A stretch of 64,000 nucleotides of DNA from Shewanella aestuarii. GTDB taxonomy: Bacteria; Pseudomonadota; Gammaproteobacteria; Enterobacterales; Shewanellaceae. The notes beneath the pieces are model-generated. The model was not told the DNA's origin and did no database searches. It saw nothing but the letters and a program-made list of their open reading frames with translations. The stretch covers positions 744,001 through 808,000 of the forward strand of contig NZ_BMOT01000001.1 in assembly GCF_014647215.1 (NCBI RefSeq). The letters are read 5' to 3'. Made by a program: the position numbers and the translations under genes. How positions within the stretch are numbered: position 1 is the stretch's first letter; the number at the start of each line of letters is the position of its first letter. Below, in pieces: positions 1 through 11,023 of this stretch.

Positions 1-84
1 AACAATATTACCTTCATTTGGTATTGAATCAGTCGCATTTGCTAAAGAGGAAAAAGCAAAAATAAATGCAAATACAAACTTCAT
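1..84 (-). CDS. Secreted protein, N-terminal fragment cut by the window edge
   Basis: Only the first 28 codons are inside the window. They read as a short signal peptide: M-K at the start, a hydrophobic core of about 12 residues rich in Phe and Ala, then an ANA cleavage motif at residues 15-17 followed by TDSIPNEG. An ideal GGAGG lies 5 bases before the ATG at 84. The mature protein is therefore probably periplasmic or secreted, but nothing about its function can be read from this fragment. Confidence 0.7.
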   Translation of the reverse strand, partial: MKFVFAFIFAFSSLANATDSIPNEGNIV

Positions 85-408
85 TGAATCCTCCATAACC
101 TATAACGTTTTAGTCGATATGCACTGCGCTGTTTATAAGGCATAAATCGCTTGTTGGACTAGGCCGATGCCACATCCATATTAATCGGTAGATTTTATGC
201 TATCGGAATTTGCTTTTTGGCGGTAGTGGTATTTTGTACAGTTTTACAGCTAGTTGCTTGTGCTGATTACAGATTTTAAGGTTTTTACTGTCATTCGACA
301 TCTATTTTCATGAGCGTATTTTCTGATGTGTTCGCTTGGGAATATGTGGCTAAGAAGAGGTATTGGCAATGAATCGAACACTTGACTGTGATGCCAAATC
401 CGTTTCAT
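85..408. other. Intergenic, 324 bases, no gene seen
   Basis: This lies between the start of the truncated secreted-protein gene and the 3' end of the AEC transporter gene, both read on the minus strand. It should carry the promoter of the secreted-protein gene. The only structure noticed is a weak six-base inverted repeat (TTGGCA at 363, TGCCAA at 392) that is not a convincing terminator. Confidence 0.5.
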
Positions 409-1335
409 TTAGGTTAATAACGCTAACCAAATGCTGAAACTCAATACCGATAAAATAGTAGATAACACCACGGTTGTGCCAAGCGTTGACTCATGCTGTT
501 TAAGTTCAGTGGCAATTAAATAGGCATTCACGCCAAGGGGAGAGGCACTCAGTAATACCAGCATAGTTAAGGTTTGTGCAGGCAGTACCAATAGCCATTT
601 CCCCGTAATAAACACACATGCAGGCAAGAGTATTATTTTCAAAAAACTGGCGCATAATGCTAATGGCCAATCTTGGCTAATTTTATAAAAACTTAAATTT
701 GCACCCAAAACAAATAAGGCACAGGCAAGTGCTGGTTTGGCAAGTAATATTAATCCGCCTTCTAAGGCAGCAAATAAACTAAGGCCAACGGCATTGGCAA
801 TCATTCCCAAGCTGATACTTAGCACCACAGGGTTAAGCACCATATTGCGTGTAAAAGTACCCCATGAAAAACCCTGTTCCCCTGCCCGCGCGGCCAAAAT
901 AAACGTGATGGCAAATAATAAGGCACTGTGAAATGTGATGATCATAAACACTTGCCCTATCATTGCCTCACCAATTGCTGCCATGATAATAGGTAAGCCC
1001 ACCAAAACGGTATTTGAATAACTTGAGCCTAAGGCAAATACCGCACTGGCATCTCGGCTTTTAAGGTGCGTTTGGGCAAATTGACGATTAAAACGATACC
1101 CCAGTGTATATACCGCTAACACGGGTAGATAAAACACCAGTAATGATTTTACATCAAAGCTTTGAGATAGCGGCGCGGCTAACATATTGATAAACAAAAA
1201 TGCAGGAATACTGACATAAAAAGTGAATTTACTGATGCCGCTTATCTGCTCTTTATTAAAAAAGGTCAGTCGTGTGAGTAGATAACCCAAGGACACCATA
1301 AAAATGAGCGGGAAAATAATACTAAAAATGGCCAT
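409..1335 (-). CDS. AEC-family (auxin efflux carrier-like) membrane transporter
   Basis: An integral membrane protein of about 308 residues with roughly ten hydrophobic segments spread over its length, in two similar halves, which is the layout of the AEC/BASS-type transporters (E. coli YfdV is a member). Family members export or import small organic anions; the substrate cannot be read from sequence. The longest frame begins at a GTG (1341), but the ATG at 1335 is preferred because GAG of a weak Shine-Dalgarno sits 5 bases before it and would overlap the GTG. The gene stands alone, about 80 bases downstream of the sucD terminator on the same strand, so it is probably transcribed from its own promoter. 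Confidence 0.85.
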   Translation of the reverse strand: MAIFSIIFPLIFMVSLGYLLTRLTFFNKEQISGISKFTFYVSIPAFLFINMLAAPLSQSFDVKSLLVFYLPVLAVYTLGYRFNRQFAQTHLKSRDASAVFALGSSYSNTVLVGLPIIMAAIGEAMIGQVFMIITFHSALLFAITFILAARAGEQGFSWGTFTRNMVLNPVVLSISLGMIANAVGLSLFAALEGGLILLAKPALACALFVLGANLSFYKISQDWPLALCASFLKIILLPACVFITGKWLLVLPAQTLTMLVLLSASPLGVNAYLIATELKQHESTLGTTVVLSTILSVLSFSIWLALLT

Positions 1336-1374
1336 AATCACTCAACAATCAAACTAAATATCAATATCTTGCCA

Positions 1375-1400
1375 ATAAAAAAGGCGCCTAAGCGCCTTTT
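1375..1400 (-). terminator. Intrinsic terminator of the sdh-suc operon
   Basis: A perfect nine-base stem (AAAAGGCGC at 1379-1387, GCGCCTTTT at 1392-1400) with a four-base loop. Read on the minus strand it is followed by a run of six T, directly after the sucD stop codon. Confidence 0.9.
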
Positions 1401-1416
1401 CATCAGGAGGGTAAAA

Positions 1417-2289
1417 TTACCAACCAGTACGAGTACGTAATGCTTTACCGATGTCAGCTAAAGAGCGAACAGTCGTTACGCCAGCCGCTTCTAAAGCAGC
1501 AAATTTATCAGCAGCAGTACCTTTACCACCTGCGATAATTGCGCCAGCATGGCCCATACGCTTACCTTCTGGTGCAGTCACACCAGCAATGTAAGATACA
1601 ACAGGCTTAGTGACGTGTGCTTTGATATATTCAGCCGCTTCTTCTTCAGCATTACCACCAATTTCACCGATCATAACAATCGCTTCGGTTTGTGGATCGT
1701 TTTGGAACATTTCCAATACGTCGATGAAGTTAGTACCAGGAATTGGGTCACCACCAATACCTACACAAGTAGATTGGCCGAAACCTTCGTCAGTCGTTTG
1801 CTTAACCGCTTCGTACGTTAATGTACCGCTGCGAGAAACAATACCGACTTTACCAGGCTTGTGGATGTGACCAGGCATGATACCAATCTTACATTCGCCA
1901 GGAGTGATCACACCTGGACAGTTAGGACCGATCATACGTGTGCCAGTTTCTTCTAGCTTCACTTTCACTTGAAGCATATCAAGTGTTGGAATACCTTCAG
2001 TGATACAAACGATTAGCTCTAGACCAGCATCGATTGCTTCAAGAATAGCATCTTTACAAAATGGTGCAGGTACGTAGATAACAGTTGCCGTTGCACCTGT
2101 TGCCGCTACTGCATCTTTAACAGTGTTAAATACTGGCAAACCTAGGTGAGTTTGACCACCTTTTCCAGGAGAAACACCGCCAACCATTTGCGTGCCATAA
2201 GCAATCGCCTGCTCAGAGTGGAAAGTACCCTGACCACCAGTGAAACCTTGACAGATTACCTTGGTATCTTTGTTAATTAAAACAGACAT
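1417..2289 (-). CDS. sucD: Succinyl-CoA synthetase alpha subunit
   Basis: The 290-residue ADP/GDP-forming succinate-CoA ligase alpha chain, which makes succinate, CoA and ATP from succinyl-CoA in the TCA cycle. The N-terminal CoA-binding Rossmann domain (about residues 5-100, with [14 protein letters not shown]) is followed by the ligase domain. His247 in the GHAGAI motif is the residue phosphorylated in this family. Length matches the E. coli protein (289). The ATG overlaps the sucC stop by one base (TAATG), so the two subunits are translationally coupled, consistent with an alpha-beta stoichiometry. It is the last gene of the operon. Confidence 0.98.
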   Translation of the reverse strand: MSVLINKDTKVICQGFTGGQGTFHSEQAIAYGTQMVGGVSPGKGGQTHLGLPVFNTVKDAVAATGATATVIYVPAPFCKDAILEAIDAGLELIVCITEGIPTLDMLQVKVKLEETGTRMIGPNCPGVITPGECKIGIMPGHIHKPGKVGIVSRSGTLTYEAVKQTTDEGFGQSTCVGIGGDPIPGTNFIDVLEMFQNDPQTEAIVMIGEIGGNAEEEAAEYIKAHVTKPVVSYIAGVTAPEGKRMGHAGAIIAGGKGTAADKFAALEAAGVTTVRSLADIGKALRTRTGW

Positions 2290-3455
2290 TATTTGCCCTC
2301 CGCAGCTTTAACAACTTGCTCAGCCGCGTCAGTTAGACTTGTTGCCGCGATGATATCAAGACCAGACTTAGCCAATACTTCACGACCTAATTCGGCGTTA
2401 GTACCTTCAAGACGCACAACTACTGGCACTTTAACGCCAACTTCTTTCACTGCACCGATAATACCTTCAGCGATCATATCGCAACGTACGATACCACCGA
2501 AGATGTTAACCAATACTGCTTTAACATTGCTGTCAGAAAGAATGATCTTAAATGCTTCAGCAACACGTTCTTTAGTTGCTCCGCCGCCAACGTCTAAGAA
2601 GTTAGCTGGCTTGCCGCCGTGTAGGTTTACGATGTCCATAGTACCCATTGCTAGGCCTGCACCGTTAACCATACAACCTACGTTGCCATCTAATGCAACA
2701 TAGTTTAATTCAAACTTTGCAGCGTGCGCTTCACGAGCGTCATCTTGAGATGGATCGTGCATCGCTTTGATTTTAGGCTGACGGAATAATGCGTTGCCAT
2801 CAATACCAATTTTGCCATCTAAACAGTGAAGGTTGCCTTCAGTGGTGATAACAAGTGGGTTGATTTCTAATAACGCAAAATCATGGTCGTTGAACATGTT
2901 AGCTAGACCCATAAAGATCTTAGTGAACTGCTTCATTTGAGTTGGGTTTAAACCTAACTTGAAGCCAAGATCACGTGCTTGGTATGCTTGAGGACCTGTT
3001 AACGGGTCGATGATCGCTGTGTGAATAAGCTCTGGAGATTCTTCAGCCACTTTTTCAATTTCAACGCCACCTTCAGTCGATGCCATAAAGACAACGCGAC
3101 GAGTGCTACGGTCAACAACTGCACCTAAGTACAATTCATTGGCGATATCAGTACAGCTTTCAACTAGGATTTTAGCAACTGGCTGACCTTTAGCATCAGT
3201 CTGATATGTCACTAAGTTTTTACCTAACCAGTTTTCAGCAAATGCTCTGATTTCGTCTTTATTGCCGGTAACTTTAACGCCACCTGCTTTACCACGGCCG
3301 CCTGCGTGTACTTGACACTTAACAACCCACATATTTCCGCCAATGTGGCCAGCCGCTTCAACTGCTTCTTGAGCAGTATCACATGCAAAGCCTTCAGAGA
3401 CTGGTAAACCATATTCGGCAAATAAAGATTTTGCCTGATACTCATGCAAATTCAT
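2289..3455 (-). CDS. sucC: Succinyl-CoA synthetase beta subunit
   Basis: The 388-residue beta chain, which carries the nucleotide-binding ATP-grasp domain (residues 1-230; [16 protein letters not shown] near residue 46 is the nucleotide loop region) and the C-terminal CoA-ligase domain with [13 protein letters not shown]. It pairs with SucD encoded just downstream. Length equals the E. coli protein. A 78-base gap separates it from sucB, larger than the other gaps inside this operon, but no terminator was seen there. Confidence 0.98.
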   Translation of the reverse strand: MNLHEYQAKSLFAEYGLPVSEGFACDTAQEAVEAAGHIGGNMWVVKCQVHAGGRGKAGGVKVTGNKDEIRAFAENWLGKNLVTYQTDAKGQPVAKILVESCTDIANELYLGAVVDRSTRRVVFMASTEGGVEIEKVAEESPELIHTAIIDPLTGPQAYQARDLGFKLGLNPTQMKQFTKIFMGLANMFNDHDFALLEINPLVITTEGNLHCLDGKIGIDGNALFRQPKIKAMHDPSQDDAREAHAAKFELNYVALDGNVGCMVNGAGLAMGTMDIVNLHGGKPANFLDVGGGATKERVAEAFKIILSDSNVKAVLVNIFGGIVRCDMIAEGIIGAVKEVGVKVPVVVRLEGTNAELGREVLAKSGLDIIAATSLTDAAEQVVKAAEGK

Positions 3456-3533
3456 GATGATCTATCCATATACTTCTAATCAAATCCTACTGGCTCAATT
3501 TGAGCCAGCGACGAGGGTGTGTCTAGTTGACTC

Positions 3534-4721
3534 TTATAGGTCAAGCAATAGACGAGTTGGATCTTCTAAGAAGTCTTTAATAGCGACTAAGAAGCCAACT
3601 GACTCACGGCCATCAACAATACGATGGTCATAAGAGAGTGCTAGGTACATCATAGGCAGGATTTCAACCTGACCATTGACTGCCATTGGGCGATCTTTAA
3701 TAGCATGCATGCCTAAGATTGCACTTTGTGGCAGGTTCAAAATTGGCGTTGACATAAGCGAACCGAAAACACCACCGTTAGTTACGGTGAAGTTGCCGCC
3801 TGTCATGTCTGCAACAGATAATTTTCCGTCACGGCCTTTGATGGCTAATTCACGCACTGCTTTTTCAATTTCAGCCAAGTTCATGGTATCAGTATCACGT
3901 AAAACTGGTGTAACCAGACCACGCGGTGTAGATACAGCGATGCTGATATCAAAATAGTTGTGGTAAACAATATCGTCGCCATCGATTGAAGCGTTAACTT
4001 CAGGGAAACGCTTAAGCGCTTCAGTGACCGCTTTGATGTAGAAAGACATAAAGCCTAAACGAATACCGTGGCGCTTTTCAAAGATATCTTGATATTGCTT
4101 ACGGATATCCATGATTGGCTTCATGTTAACTTCGTTAAACGTAGTTAACATTGCAGTAGAGTTTTTCGCTTCTAATAAACGCGTCGCGATTGTTTTACGT
4201 AAACGGGTCATAGGTACGCGTTTTTCACTGCGGCCTTCTAAAGGCGCTACAGGTGCGACAGCAGGTTTAGCTGCTGGTGCTGATTTTGCAAATGCTTCAA
4301 CGTCTTCTTTAGTGATACGTCCACCCACACCTGTGCCTTTAATTTTTGCAGCATCTAGATTATGCTCAGCAATTAAACGACGTACAGATGGGCTTAGTGC
4401 ATCATTAGACTCGTCTGAAGCCGGTGCAGCGTCTGCCGCAGGAGCTTGAGCTTCCGCTTTAGTCACTTCTTGACCAGCAACAACACCTGCGATGAACTTA
4501 GCAATAACTTGCTCACCTAAAACGGTGTCGCCTTCTTGGAACAATAATTCAGAAATTGAACCATCTTCAGGCGCAACCACTTCTAGAACAACTTTGTCGG
4601 TCTCAATATCAACTAAGTTTTGATCACGAGATACCTGTTCGCCAGGTTGAACATGCCAAGTTGCAATAGTTGCATCAGCAACTGATTCTGGTAATACCGG
4701 TACCTTAATTTCGATACTCAT
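3534..4721 (-). CDS. sucB: 2-oxoglutarate dehydrogenase E2, dihydrolipoyl succinyltransferase
   Basis: The 395-residue core of the 2-oxoglutarate dehydrogenase complex. It has one N-terminal lipoyl domain (residues 2-75, lipoylated Lys43 in ETDKVVLEV), an Ala/Pro-rich linker, a peripheral-subunit binding domain (about 108-145, [15 protein letters not shown]) and the catalytic domain, with the active-site His366 and Asp370 in [10 protein letters not shown]. It transfers the succinyl group from lipoyl to CoA. It lies 28 bases after sucA. The E3 partner gene lpdA is not in this window; in relatives it sits with the pyruvate dehydrogenase genes. Confidence 0.98.
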   Translation of the reverse strand: MSIEIKVPVLPESVADATIATWHVQPGEQVSRDQNLVDIETDKVVLEVVAPEDGSISELLFQEGDTVLGEQVIAKFIAGVVAGQEVTKAEAQAPAADAAPASDESNDALSPSVRRLIAEHNLDAAKIKGTGVGGRITKEDVEAFAKSAPAAKPAVAPVAPLEGRSEKRVPMTRLRKTIATRLLEAKNSTAMLTTFNEVNMKPIMDIRKQYQDIFEKRHGIRLGFMSFYIKAVTEALKRFPEVNASIDGDDIVYHNYFDISIAVSTPRGLVTPVLRDTDTMNLAEIEKAVRELAIKGRDGKLSVADMTGGNFTVTNGGVFGSLMSTPILNLPQSAILGMHAIKDRPMAVNGQVEILPMMYLALSYDHRIVDGRESVGFLVAIKDFLEDPTRLLLDL

Positions 4722-4749
4722 GGAAAGCTTCCCTTTATATAAATTATCT

Positions 4750-7572
4750 TTACGACAGTTTTAATGCGCTATTCAATAATGATTCTTGCTGTTGTACATG
4801 CAACCCTGGATAACCACAAGCAGGTGCAGCTGACGCTTCACGACCCGCATAAGTTAATTGAGCGCCTGCTGGAATATTAGCCCAGAAGTGATGCTGACTA
4901 CAGTACCACGCACCTTGGTTTTGAGGCTCTTCCTGACACCAAACAAAATCAGTAACATGTTGATATGTTTCTAATGCTGCACGCATTTCCACATCAGGGA
5001 ACGGATACAACTGCTCAACACGAATGATTGCAATGTTAGTGATGTTTTCTTTACGGCGTCTTTCGAGTAACTCGAAGTATACCTTACCGCTACAGAACAC
5101 CACGCGATCTACTTTGCTTGCATCTAAGGTATCAATCTCACCAATGATATTTTGGAAAGTCCCTTCGGCAAGCTCTTGCATGCTAGACACAGCTAATGGG
5201 TGACGTAACAATGATTTTGGTGACATCACTACCAATGGACGACGCATTGGGCGCACCACTTGGCGACGCAGCATATGATAAACCTGTGCAGGTGTTGATG
5301 GAACACACACTTGCATATTGTGGTTTGCACATAACTGTAAGAAACGCTCTAAACGGGCACTTGAATGCTCAGGACCTTGACCTTCATAGCCATGTGGTAA
5401 CAACATAGTTAGACCACATAAACGGCCCCACTTTTGCTCACCAGATGATAAGAATTGGTCAATCACAACTTGGGCACAGTTAACGAAATCACCAAATTGG
5501 GCTTCCCAAATGGTTAATCCGCCTGGCTCAGCAGTCGCATAGCCGTATTCAAATGCTAATACTGAAGCTTCTGATAATACTGAGTCAGTAATATCTATCG
5601 GTGCTTGCTCTTCAGCAATATTACGCAACGGCATGTAGGTAGAGGCATCTTTTTGGTTATGCAATACCGCATGACGGTGGAAGAAAGTACCACGGCCAGA
5701 ATCTTGACCTGTAATTCGCACGCGTTTTTTGTCTTCAAGAATTGAAGCATAGGCTAAGGTTTCAGCAAAACCCCAGTCGAGTAACTTCTCGCCTTTAGCC
5801 ATTAATACACGGTCACCGTAAATCTTTTCAACACGTGATTGTAATTTATGGCTTTCTGGCACATCAACTAACTTATTGGCTAAGTTTTGTAGACGCTCCA
5901 TTGACATTGCTGCGGCGTAATCTTCATCCCATTCGCGATTCAAATACGGTGTCCAGTCAACAGTATGTAGCGTCATCGGGCGCCACTCTTTCACCACACA
6001 ATCACCCGCATCGAGTGCATCACGGTAATGGTTGATTAAGCCTGTTACTTCATCTGCTGGAATGCTGTTTTCAGCAATCAGCTTGTCAGCATATATTTTA
6101 CGTGGCGTTGGGTGCTTTTTGATTTTGGCATACATGAGAGGCTGTGTTGCACTAGGCTCATCCGCTTCGTTATGGCCATGACGGCGATAACAAACTAAAT
6201 CAATTACAACATCACGTTTAAACTCGTTACGGTAATCAACCGCTAATTGCGAAATAAACGCAACCGCTTCTGGATCATCTGAGTTTACATGGAATATAGG
6301 TGCCTGAACCATTTTAGCAATGTCAGTACAGTATTCAGTTGAACGCACATCAGCATGGTTTGAAGTAGTAAAACCAACTTGGTTATTCACTACGATGCGG
6401 ATGCTGCCACCCACTTTGAAACCACGGGTTTGAGACATGTTAAATGTCTCTTGTACGATACCCTGACCTGTAATTGCCGAGTCACCATGAATAGTGATAG
6501 GCATGACTTGTAAGCCATCTTTACAGCCGCGACGGTCTTGACGCGCACGAACTGAACCAATCACCACTGGGTTAACAATTTCTAAGTGAGATGGGTTAAA
6601 GGCTAACGCTAAGTGAACATTGCCACCTGGCGTTTCAAAATCTGATGAGAAACCTTGATGATATTTAACATCACCTGAACCATGAGTATCAGCGTGTTTG
6701 CCAGCAAACTCATCGAATAACTCACTAGGACGTTTACCTAGTACGTTAATCAGCAAGTTTAAACGACCACGGTGAGCCATGCCCACAACGATTTCTTTAG
6801 TGCCGGCTTCTCCTGCGCGATAAATAATTTCACGCATCATAGGAACCAGTGCATCACCACCTTCTAACGAGAAACGTTTTGCACCTGGGAATTTAGCACC
6901 AAGATATTTTTCAATACCTTCTGCGGCATTCAGGCCTTCGAGAATACGTCTCTTAACTGCTGGGCTGTAGTTAGCTTTGCCTAAGGTTGGCTCTAGACGT
7001 TGTTGGATCCAACGTTTTTCGTCTGTGTCAGTGATGTGCATATATTCCGCACCGATAGAGCCACAGTAGCTGCTCTTAAGGGCTGAAATAATATCCGCAA
7101 GCTTCATGGTTTCACCGCCTAAGGCGAATGAACCGGTATTAAACTCACGCTGCATATCTTCTGCCGTTAAGCCATGATAAGCAGGATCTAATTCCTGAAC
7201 TTCATCACGCTTCCACAATCCTAATGGATCGAGTTTAGCATTTTGGTGACCACGGAAACGGTGAGCATTAATTAATTGAAGAACTTTAACCTGTTTTGCA
7301 TCTAACTCAGGGTCGCTTACGCGAGCAGCGCCTTTAGCACGACTTTCTAATGCTAAACTACGGAAATAGTCACGAACTTTAGAGTGGGCAGCCTCCGGTG
7401 CATCTTTAGAGACACCGTTAACAGGAGGGAGGTTATCAAAAACAAGCTGCCAATCAGCAGAAACTGATTGCGGATCTTCTTGATAGGCTTCATACATCTC
7501 TTCTACATAGGTCGCGTTCGATCCACTTAAGTGAGACGACTCGAGCCAGGCTTTCATGATGCCTTGGTGCAT
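4750..7572 (-). CDS. sucA: 2-oxoglutarate dehydrogenase E1 component
   Basis: The thiamin-diphosphate-dependent decarboxylase subunit (about 940 residues) that feeds succinyl groups to SucB. The N-terminal [11 protein letters not shown] segment (E2-interaction arm), the ThDP-binding central domain (GMAHRGRLN, then GDSAITGQG) and the C-terminal transketolase-like domain ([33 protein letters not shown]) are all present. The ATG at 7572 is chosen because AAAGGA lies 7 bases before it. A longer frame from TTG at 7587 would place that Shine-Dalgarno inside the coding region. Confidence 0.97.
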   Translation of the reverse strand: MHQGIMKAWLESSHLSGSNATYVEEMYEAYQEDPQSVSADWQLVFDNLPPVNGVSKDAPEAAHSKVRDYFRSLALESRAKGAARVSDPELDAKQVKVLQLINAHRFRGHQNAKLDPLGLWKRDEVQELDPAYHGLTAEDMQREFNTGSFALGGETMKLADIISALKSSYCGSIGAEYMHITDTDEKRWIQQRLEPTLGKANYSPAVKRRILEGLNAAEGIEKYLGAKFPGAKRFSLEGGDALVPMMREIIYRAGEAGTKEIVVGMAHRGRLNLLINVLGKRPSELFDEFAGKHADTHGSGDVKYHQGFSSDFETPGGNVHLALAFNPSHLEIVNPVVIGSVRARQDRRGCKDGLQVMPITIHGDSAITGQGIVQETFNMSQTRGFKVGGSIRIVVNNQVGFTTSNHADVRSTEYCTDIAKMVQAPIFHVNSDDPEAVAFISQLAVDYRNEFKRDVVIDLVCYRRHGHNEADEPSATQPLMYAKIKKHPTPRKIYADKLIAENSIPADEVTGLINHYRDALDAGDCVVKEWRPMTLHTVDWTPYLNREWDEDYAAAMSMERLQNLANKLVDVPESHKLQSRVEKIYGDRVLMAKGEKLLDWGFAETLAYASILEDKKRVRITGQDSGRGTFFHRHAVLHNQKDASTYMPLRNIAEEQAPIDITDSVLSEASVLAFEYGYATAEPGGLTIWEAQFGDFVNCAQVVIDQFLSSGEQKWGRLCGLTMLLPHGYEGQGPEHSSARLERFLQLCANHNMQVCVPSTPAQVYHMLRRQVVRPMRRPLVVMSPKSLLRHPLAVSSMQELAEGTFQNIIGEIDTLDASKVDRVVFCSGKVYFELLERRRKENITNIAIIRVEQLYPFPDVEMRAALETYQHVTDFVWCQEEPQNQGAWYCSQHHFWANIPAGAQLTYAGREASAAPACGYPGLHVQQQESLLNSALKLS

Positions 7573-7796
7573 TGTTATTCCTTTCAAACTTGATACACGT
7601 GCTAGCCATAATGCATAACAGTGAATGTCATTGCTATGCTTAACTTTCTATCTCTGCCAAAGACTTGTACTAAATAACGAATCTCACAAACTCATGACAA
7701 AGGTAATCCATAAACACACAAAAGAGCCATCTCCTACTAAGCAGATGGCTCTCAAAAAGAGCTAATTAACCAGGTTAAAAGGCTCTTCTATGTTCA
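7573..7796. other. sdhB-sucA spacer with two hairpins
   Basis: This 224-base spacer divides the sdh and suc halves of the cluster. It holds a perfect ten-base stem (AGAGCCATCT at 7723-7732, AGATGGCTCT at 7743-7752) and, next to it, an imperfect stem (AAGAGC at 7757-7762 with GCTCTT at 7782-7787, inner arms TTAACC/GGTTAA). On the minus strand the first is followed only by a short T run, so it looks like a weak terminator or RNA processing site rather than a full stop. A promoter for suc may also lie here. Confidence 0.5.
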
Positions 7797-8504
7797 TTAA
7801 ACAGCTCGCTTCAGTAGCATTGACTTGATATGGCCAATGGCTTTAGTTGGGTTTAATCCTTTAGGACAAACATCAACACAGTTCATGATACCGTGACAAC
7901 GGAACACACTGTAAGCATCGTCAAGCTCAGATAAACGCTCTTCAGTAGCGGTATCACGGCTGTCGATTAGGAAGCGATAAGCATGTAATAAACCACTTGG
8001 TCCGATAAACTTATCTGGGTTCCACCAGAAAGACGGACAAGCAGTAGAACAACATGCACACATGATACATTCATATAAACCATCTAAGTGCTCGCGCTCT
8101 TCAGGTGATTGTAAATGTTCACGTGCTGGTGTTTTTTCATCATTGATCAAGAAAGGTTTGATTTTCTCATACTGTTTATAGAATTGAGTTAAATCAACCA
8201 CAAGATCACGTACTACTGGCATGCCAGGTAACGGACGAATTTCAAGCTTTTTACCCTTGAAGGTAGAAACAGGCGTAATACACGCTAAACCATTTTTACC
8301 GTTCATGTTGATACCGTCACTACCACACACACCTTCACGGCATGAACGACGGAACGCTAACGTTGGGTCTTGTTCTTTAAGCTTAATTAATGCATCTAAC
8401 ACCATCATATCCGTGCCATCTTGCACTTCAAGGGTGTAATCCTTCATGTATGGCTTAGTATCTACATCAGGATTATAACGATACACTGCAAATGTTAATT
8501 TCAT
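7797..8504 (-). CDS. sdhB: Succinate dehydrogenase iron-sulfur subunit
   Basis: The 235-residue electron-transfer subunit of complex II. The N-terminal ferredoxin-like domain carries the [2Fe-2S] cysteines (SCREGVCGSDG, then a later Cys in NGLAC). The C-terminal domain carries CIMCACCSTACP and CHGIMNCVDVCPKG for the [4Fe-4S] and [3Fe-4S] clusters. An AGGAG precedes the ATG. It starts 15 bases after sdhA and completes the sdhCDAB order seen in E. coli. Confidence 0.98.
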   Translation of the reverse strand: MKLTFAVYRYNPDVDTKPYMKDYTLEVQDGTDMMVLDALIKLKEQDPTLAFRRSCREGVCGSDGINMNGKNGLACITPVSTFKGKKLEIRPLPGMPVVRDLVVDLTQFYKQYEKIKPFLINDEKTPAREHLQSPEEREHLDGLYECIMCACCSTACPSFWWNPDKFIGPSGLLHAYRFLIDSRDTATEERLSELDDAYSVFRCHGIMNCVDVCPKGLNPTKAIGHIKSMLLKRAV

Positions 8505-8519
8505 CTTTGCAACTCCTGC

Positions 8520-10286
8520 TTAGTAAGTACGTTTCTTCGGAGGGAAGGCTTCACGTAACTTAGGCGCCATATTCACATCACGTTTGGTCATTGATGTATC
8601 AGCTGGGTCAAACAAACTGTGACATAACCAGTTGTCATCATCACGCTCTAAGAAGTCTTCACGAGAATGCGCACCACGACTTTCTGTACGGAAGTTAGCA
8701 GCATAAGCTGTTGCTAACGCAGTAGCCATAAGGTTATCTAGCTCTAAACATTCAATACGTTGAGTGTTGAACTCTCTTGAGTTATCAGAAAGTTTGGCAT
8801 TATCTAAACGTTTTTGAATTGCTTGAAGCTGCTCTAAACCTTCAGCCATTGCATCACCAGTACGGAATACAGAGAAGTTTAGTTGCATACAAAGTTGTAA
8901 ATCTTTACGAATTACCGCTGGATCTTCACCGTCTTTGTTACTTTCCCAGCGATTTAAACGCGCTAGTGAAGCATCAATGTTTGCGGTTGAAGCATCTTTA
9001 GGATCAGCAGTTGCATCAAGTGCTTTACCTAAATGTTGACCTGCTGCACGTCCAAATACGACTAAGTCTAATAGTGAGTTACCACCTAGACGGTTAGCAC
9101 CGTGAACAGATACACAAGCGATTTCACCAACAGCGAATAAACCAACGACTTCAGACTCAGTGCCGTCTTTATCCATACGAATAACTTGGCCGCTCACTTT
9201 AGTCGGTAAGCCACCCATCATGTAGTGACAAGTCGGTAATACTGGAATTGGGCCATCAGCCGGATCAATGTGCGCAAACGTGCGTGATAATTCACAAACA
9301 CCTGGTAAACGCGCTTCTAGAGTTTCTTTGCCTAGGTGATCCAGTTTTAGTAAACAGTGTGGACCTAGAGGACCATCAAGACCGCGGCCTTCACGAATTT
9401 CAGTCATCATTGAACGTGCTACCACGTCACGAGATGCTAAATCTTTCGCGTTAGGCGCATAACGTTCCATGAAACGCTCGCCATCTTTATTTAATAAGTA
9501 TCCGCCTTCACCACGACAACCTTCAGTAACAAGAACACCTGCGCCAGCAATACCCGTTGGGTGGAACTGCCACATTTCCATGTCTTGTAATTGAACGCCA
9601 GCACGTGCTGCCATACCCACGCCATCACCCGTGTTGATATGTGCGTTAGTGGTTGAAGCGTAAATACGCCCTGCACCACCGGTAGCCAAAATCGTTGCTT
9701 TAGCTTTGAAATAAACGATTTCACCGGTTTCGATTTCGATTGCAGTACAACCAACAATCACGCCGTCATCGTTTTTAACTAGGTCTAATGCATACCACTC
9801 AGAAAACACTTGAGTTTTATGCTTAACGTTTTGTTGATATAAACAGTGTAGCAATGCGTGACCGGTACGGTCAGCTGCTGCTGCTGTACGTGCCGCTTGC
9901 TCGCCACCAAAGTTTCTTGATTGGCCACCAAATGGACGTTGATAAATTGTGCCGTTTTCAAAACGAGAAAATGGTAAACCCATGTGCTCGAGTTCGATAA
10001 TGGCTTCAGGACCGGTTTGACACATAAATTCGATAGCGTCTTGGTCACCGATAAAATCAGAACCTTTAACCGTATCGTACATGTGCTGTTCCCAGTGATC
10101 TTCATGCGCGTTACCTAACGCAACAGTGATACCACCTTGCGCAGATACAGTATGAGAACGTGTTGGGAAAACCTTTGATAAAAGCGCACAGCTTTTACCT
10201 TCTTTAGAAATCTGTAATGCTGCTCGCATACCAGCGCCACCGGCACCAATAACGATTGCATCAAATTCGCGTACTGGAATACTCAC
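8520..10286 (-). CDS. sdhA: Succinate dehydrogenase flavoprotein subunit
   Basis: The 588-residue catalytic subunit that oxidises succinate to fumarate. The FAD-binding [10 protein letters not shown] loop lies at about residues 15-24, and [10 protein letters not shown] holds the His that carries covalent FAD in this family. The substrate-site motif [11 protein letters not shown] and the [13 protein letters not shown] motif are intact. The start is a GTG that directly abuts the sdhD stop (TAAGTG), with GGGGTG as a close Shine-Dalgarno, so sdhD and sdhA are likely translated in a coupled way. Confidence 0.98.
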   Translation of the reverse strand: MSIPVREFDAIVIGAGGAGMRAALQISKEGKSCALLSKVFPTRSHTVSAQGGITVALGNAHEDHWEQHMYDTVKGSDFIGDQDAIEFMCQTGPEAIIELEHMGLPFSRFENGTIYQRPFGGQSRNFGGEQAARTAAAADRTGHALLHCLYQQNVKHKTQVFSEWYALDLVKNDDGVIVGCTAIEIETGEIVYFKAKATILATGGAGRIYASTTNAHINTGDGVGMAARAGVQLQDMEMWQFHPTGIAGAGVLVTEGCRGEGGYLLNKDGERFMERYAPNAKDLASRDVVARSMMTEIREGRGLDGPLGPHCLLKLDHLGKETLEARLPGVCELSRTFAHIDPADGPIPVLPTCHYMMGGLPTKVSGQVIRMDKDGTESEVVGLFAVGEIACVSVHGANRLGGNSLLDLVVFGRAAGQHLGKALDATADPKDASTANIDASLARLNRWESNKDGEDPAVIRKDLQLCMQLNFSVFRTGDAMAEGLEQLQAIQKRLDNAKLSDNSREFNTQRIECLELDNLMATALATAYAANFRTESRGAHSREDFLERDDDNWLCHSLFDPADTSMTKRDVNMAPKLREAFPPKKRTY

Positions 10287-10634
10287 TTATACACCCCACA
10301 CTATTACGATGCCGGCCGCTAAATAACTGAATGCGGTCACAACAAAGGTAAACTGTAATACACCACGTAACGACGTGCATTTAACATAGTCAGTTAATAC
10401 TTGCCACACACCAATCCATGCATGGACTAGCAAAGCAACTAAAGCTAACAAGGTAAATACTTTCATTGGCAATGTGCTAAATAAGCCGTGCCAAATTTCG
10501 AAAGTTAGTGGAGAACTACACGCGATAAATCCAACCAAGAAGATTGTATAACAAGCTAGGATCACCGCACTGGCGCGTAGTAAAATAAAGTCATGGACAC
10601 CGCTGCGTCCAAAACTTGCTGCGTTAGTTACCAT
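10287..10634 (-). CDS. sdhD: Succinate dehydrogenase membrane anchor subunit
   Basis: The small membrane subunit (115 residues from the ATG at 10634) with three hydrophobic helices and a N-terminal NAASFGRSGVHDF segment close to the E. coli SdhD start. The His in LLVHAWIG corresponds to the haem b ligand. A TTG six bases further upstream would give two more residues, but the ATG matches the family start. The start overlaps the sdhC stop by 7 bases. Confidence 0.95.
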   Translation of the reverse strand: MVTNAASFGRSGVHDFILLRASAVILACYTIFLVGFIACSSPLTFEIWHGLFSTLPMKVFTLLALVALLVHAWIGVWQVLTDYVKCTSLRGVLQFTFVVTAFSYLAAGIVIVWGV

Positions 10635-11023
10635 ACCCAAATCCCCGCTATGATTGAAAAGGCTGCTGCTAAAGCAAATGTCACTTTAGCTGAAGCGATA
10701 CCTGAAGCTAATTCTTCCCAACGACCTGTATCCATAATCAAGTGACGGATGCCACCTAATAAATGATAACCAAGTGCGGTTAGAATGCCCCAAAGGATGA
10801 ACTTCATTACGAAACCATCAAACAAGGATTGTACGCTAGCGAAGCCTTCAGCAGAGGTTAAAGTAGAATTTAACAACCACAAAAGAATACCAATAGCGAA
10901 TAGCATGATGACACCGGAAATGCGGTGTAGGATTGACGCGATAGCTGTCGCAGGGAAGCGTATCGTCTGCAGGTCTAGATGGACAGGTCTTTGCTTTTTC
11001 ACGTTCTGCTCACTCAGCTCCAT
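10628..11023 (-). CDS. sdhC: Succinate dehydrogenase cytochrome b556 subunit
   Basis: The 131-residue membrane subunit, with three transmembrane helices, QRPVHLDLQTIRFPATAI at the N-terminus and His87 in LTALGYHLLGG aligning with the haem-ligating His84 of E. coli SdhC. SILHRISG near residues 30-37 contributes to the quinone site in this family. The ATG at 11023 is used; a GTG a few codons in (before KKQRP) has a GAGTGAG sequence ahead of it and could be an alternative start. It is the first gene of the operon. Confidence 0.96.
   Translation of the reverse strand: MELSEQNVKKQRPVHLDLQTIRFPATAIASILHRISGVIMLFAIGILLWLLNSTLTSAEGFASVQSLFDGFVMKFILWGILTALGYHLLGGIRHLIMDTGRWEELASGIASAKVTFALAAAFSIIAGIWVW

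Noticed and set aside
7572..7587. Longer sucA start from TTG
   Set aside because: The added codons contain the Shine-Dalgarno of the ATG at 7572.
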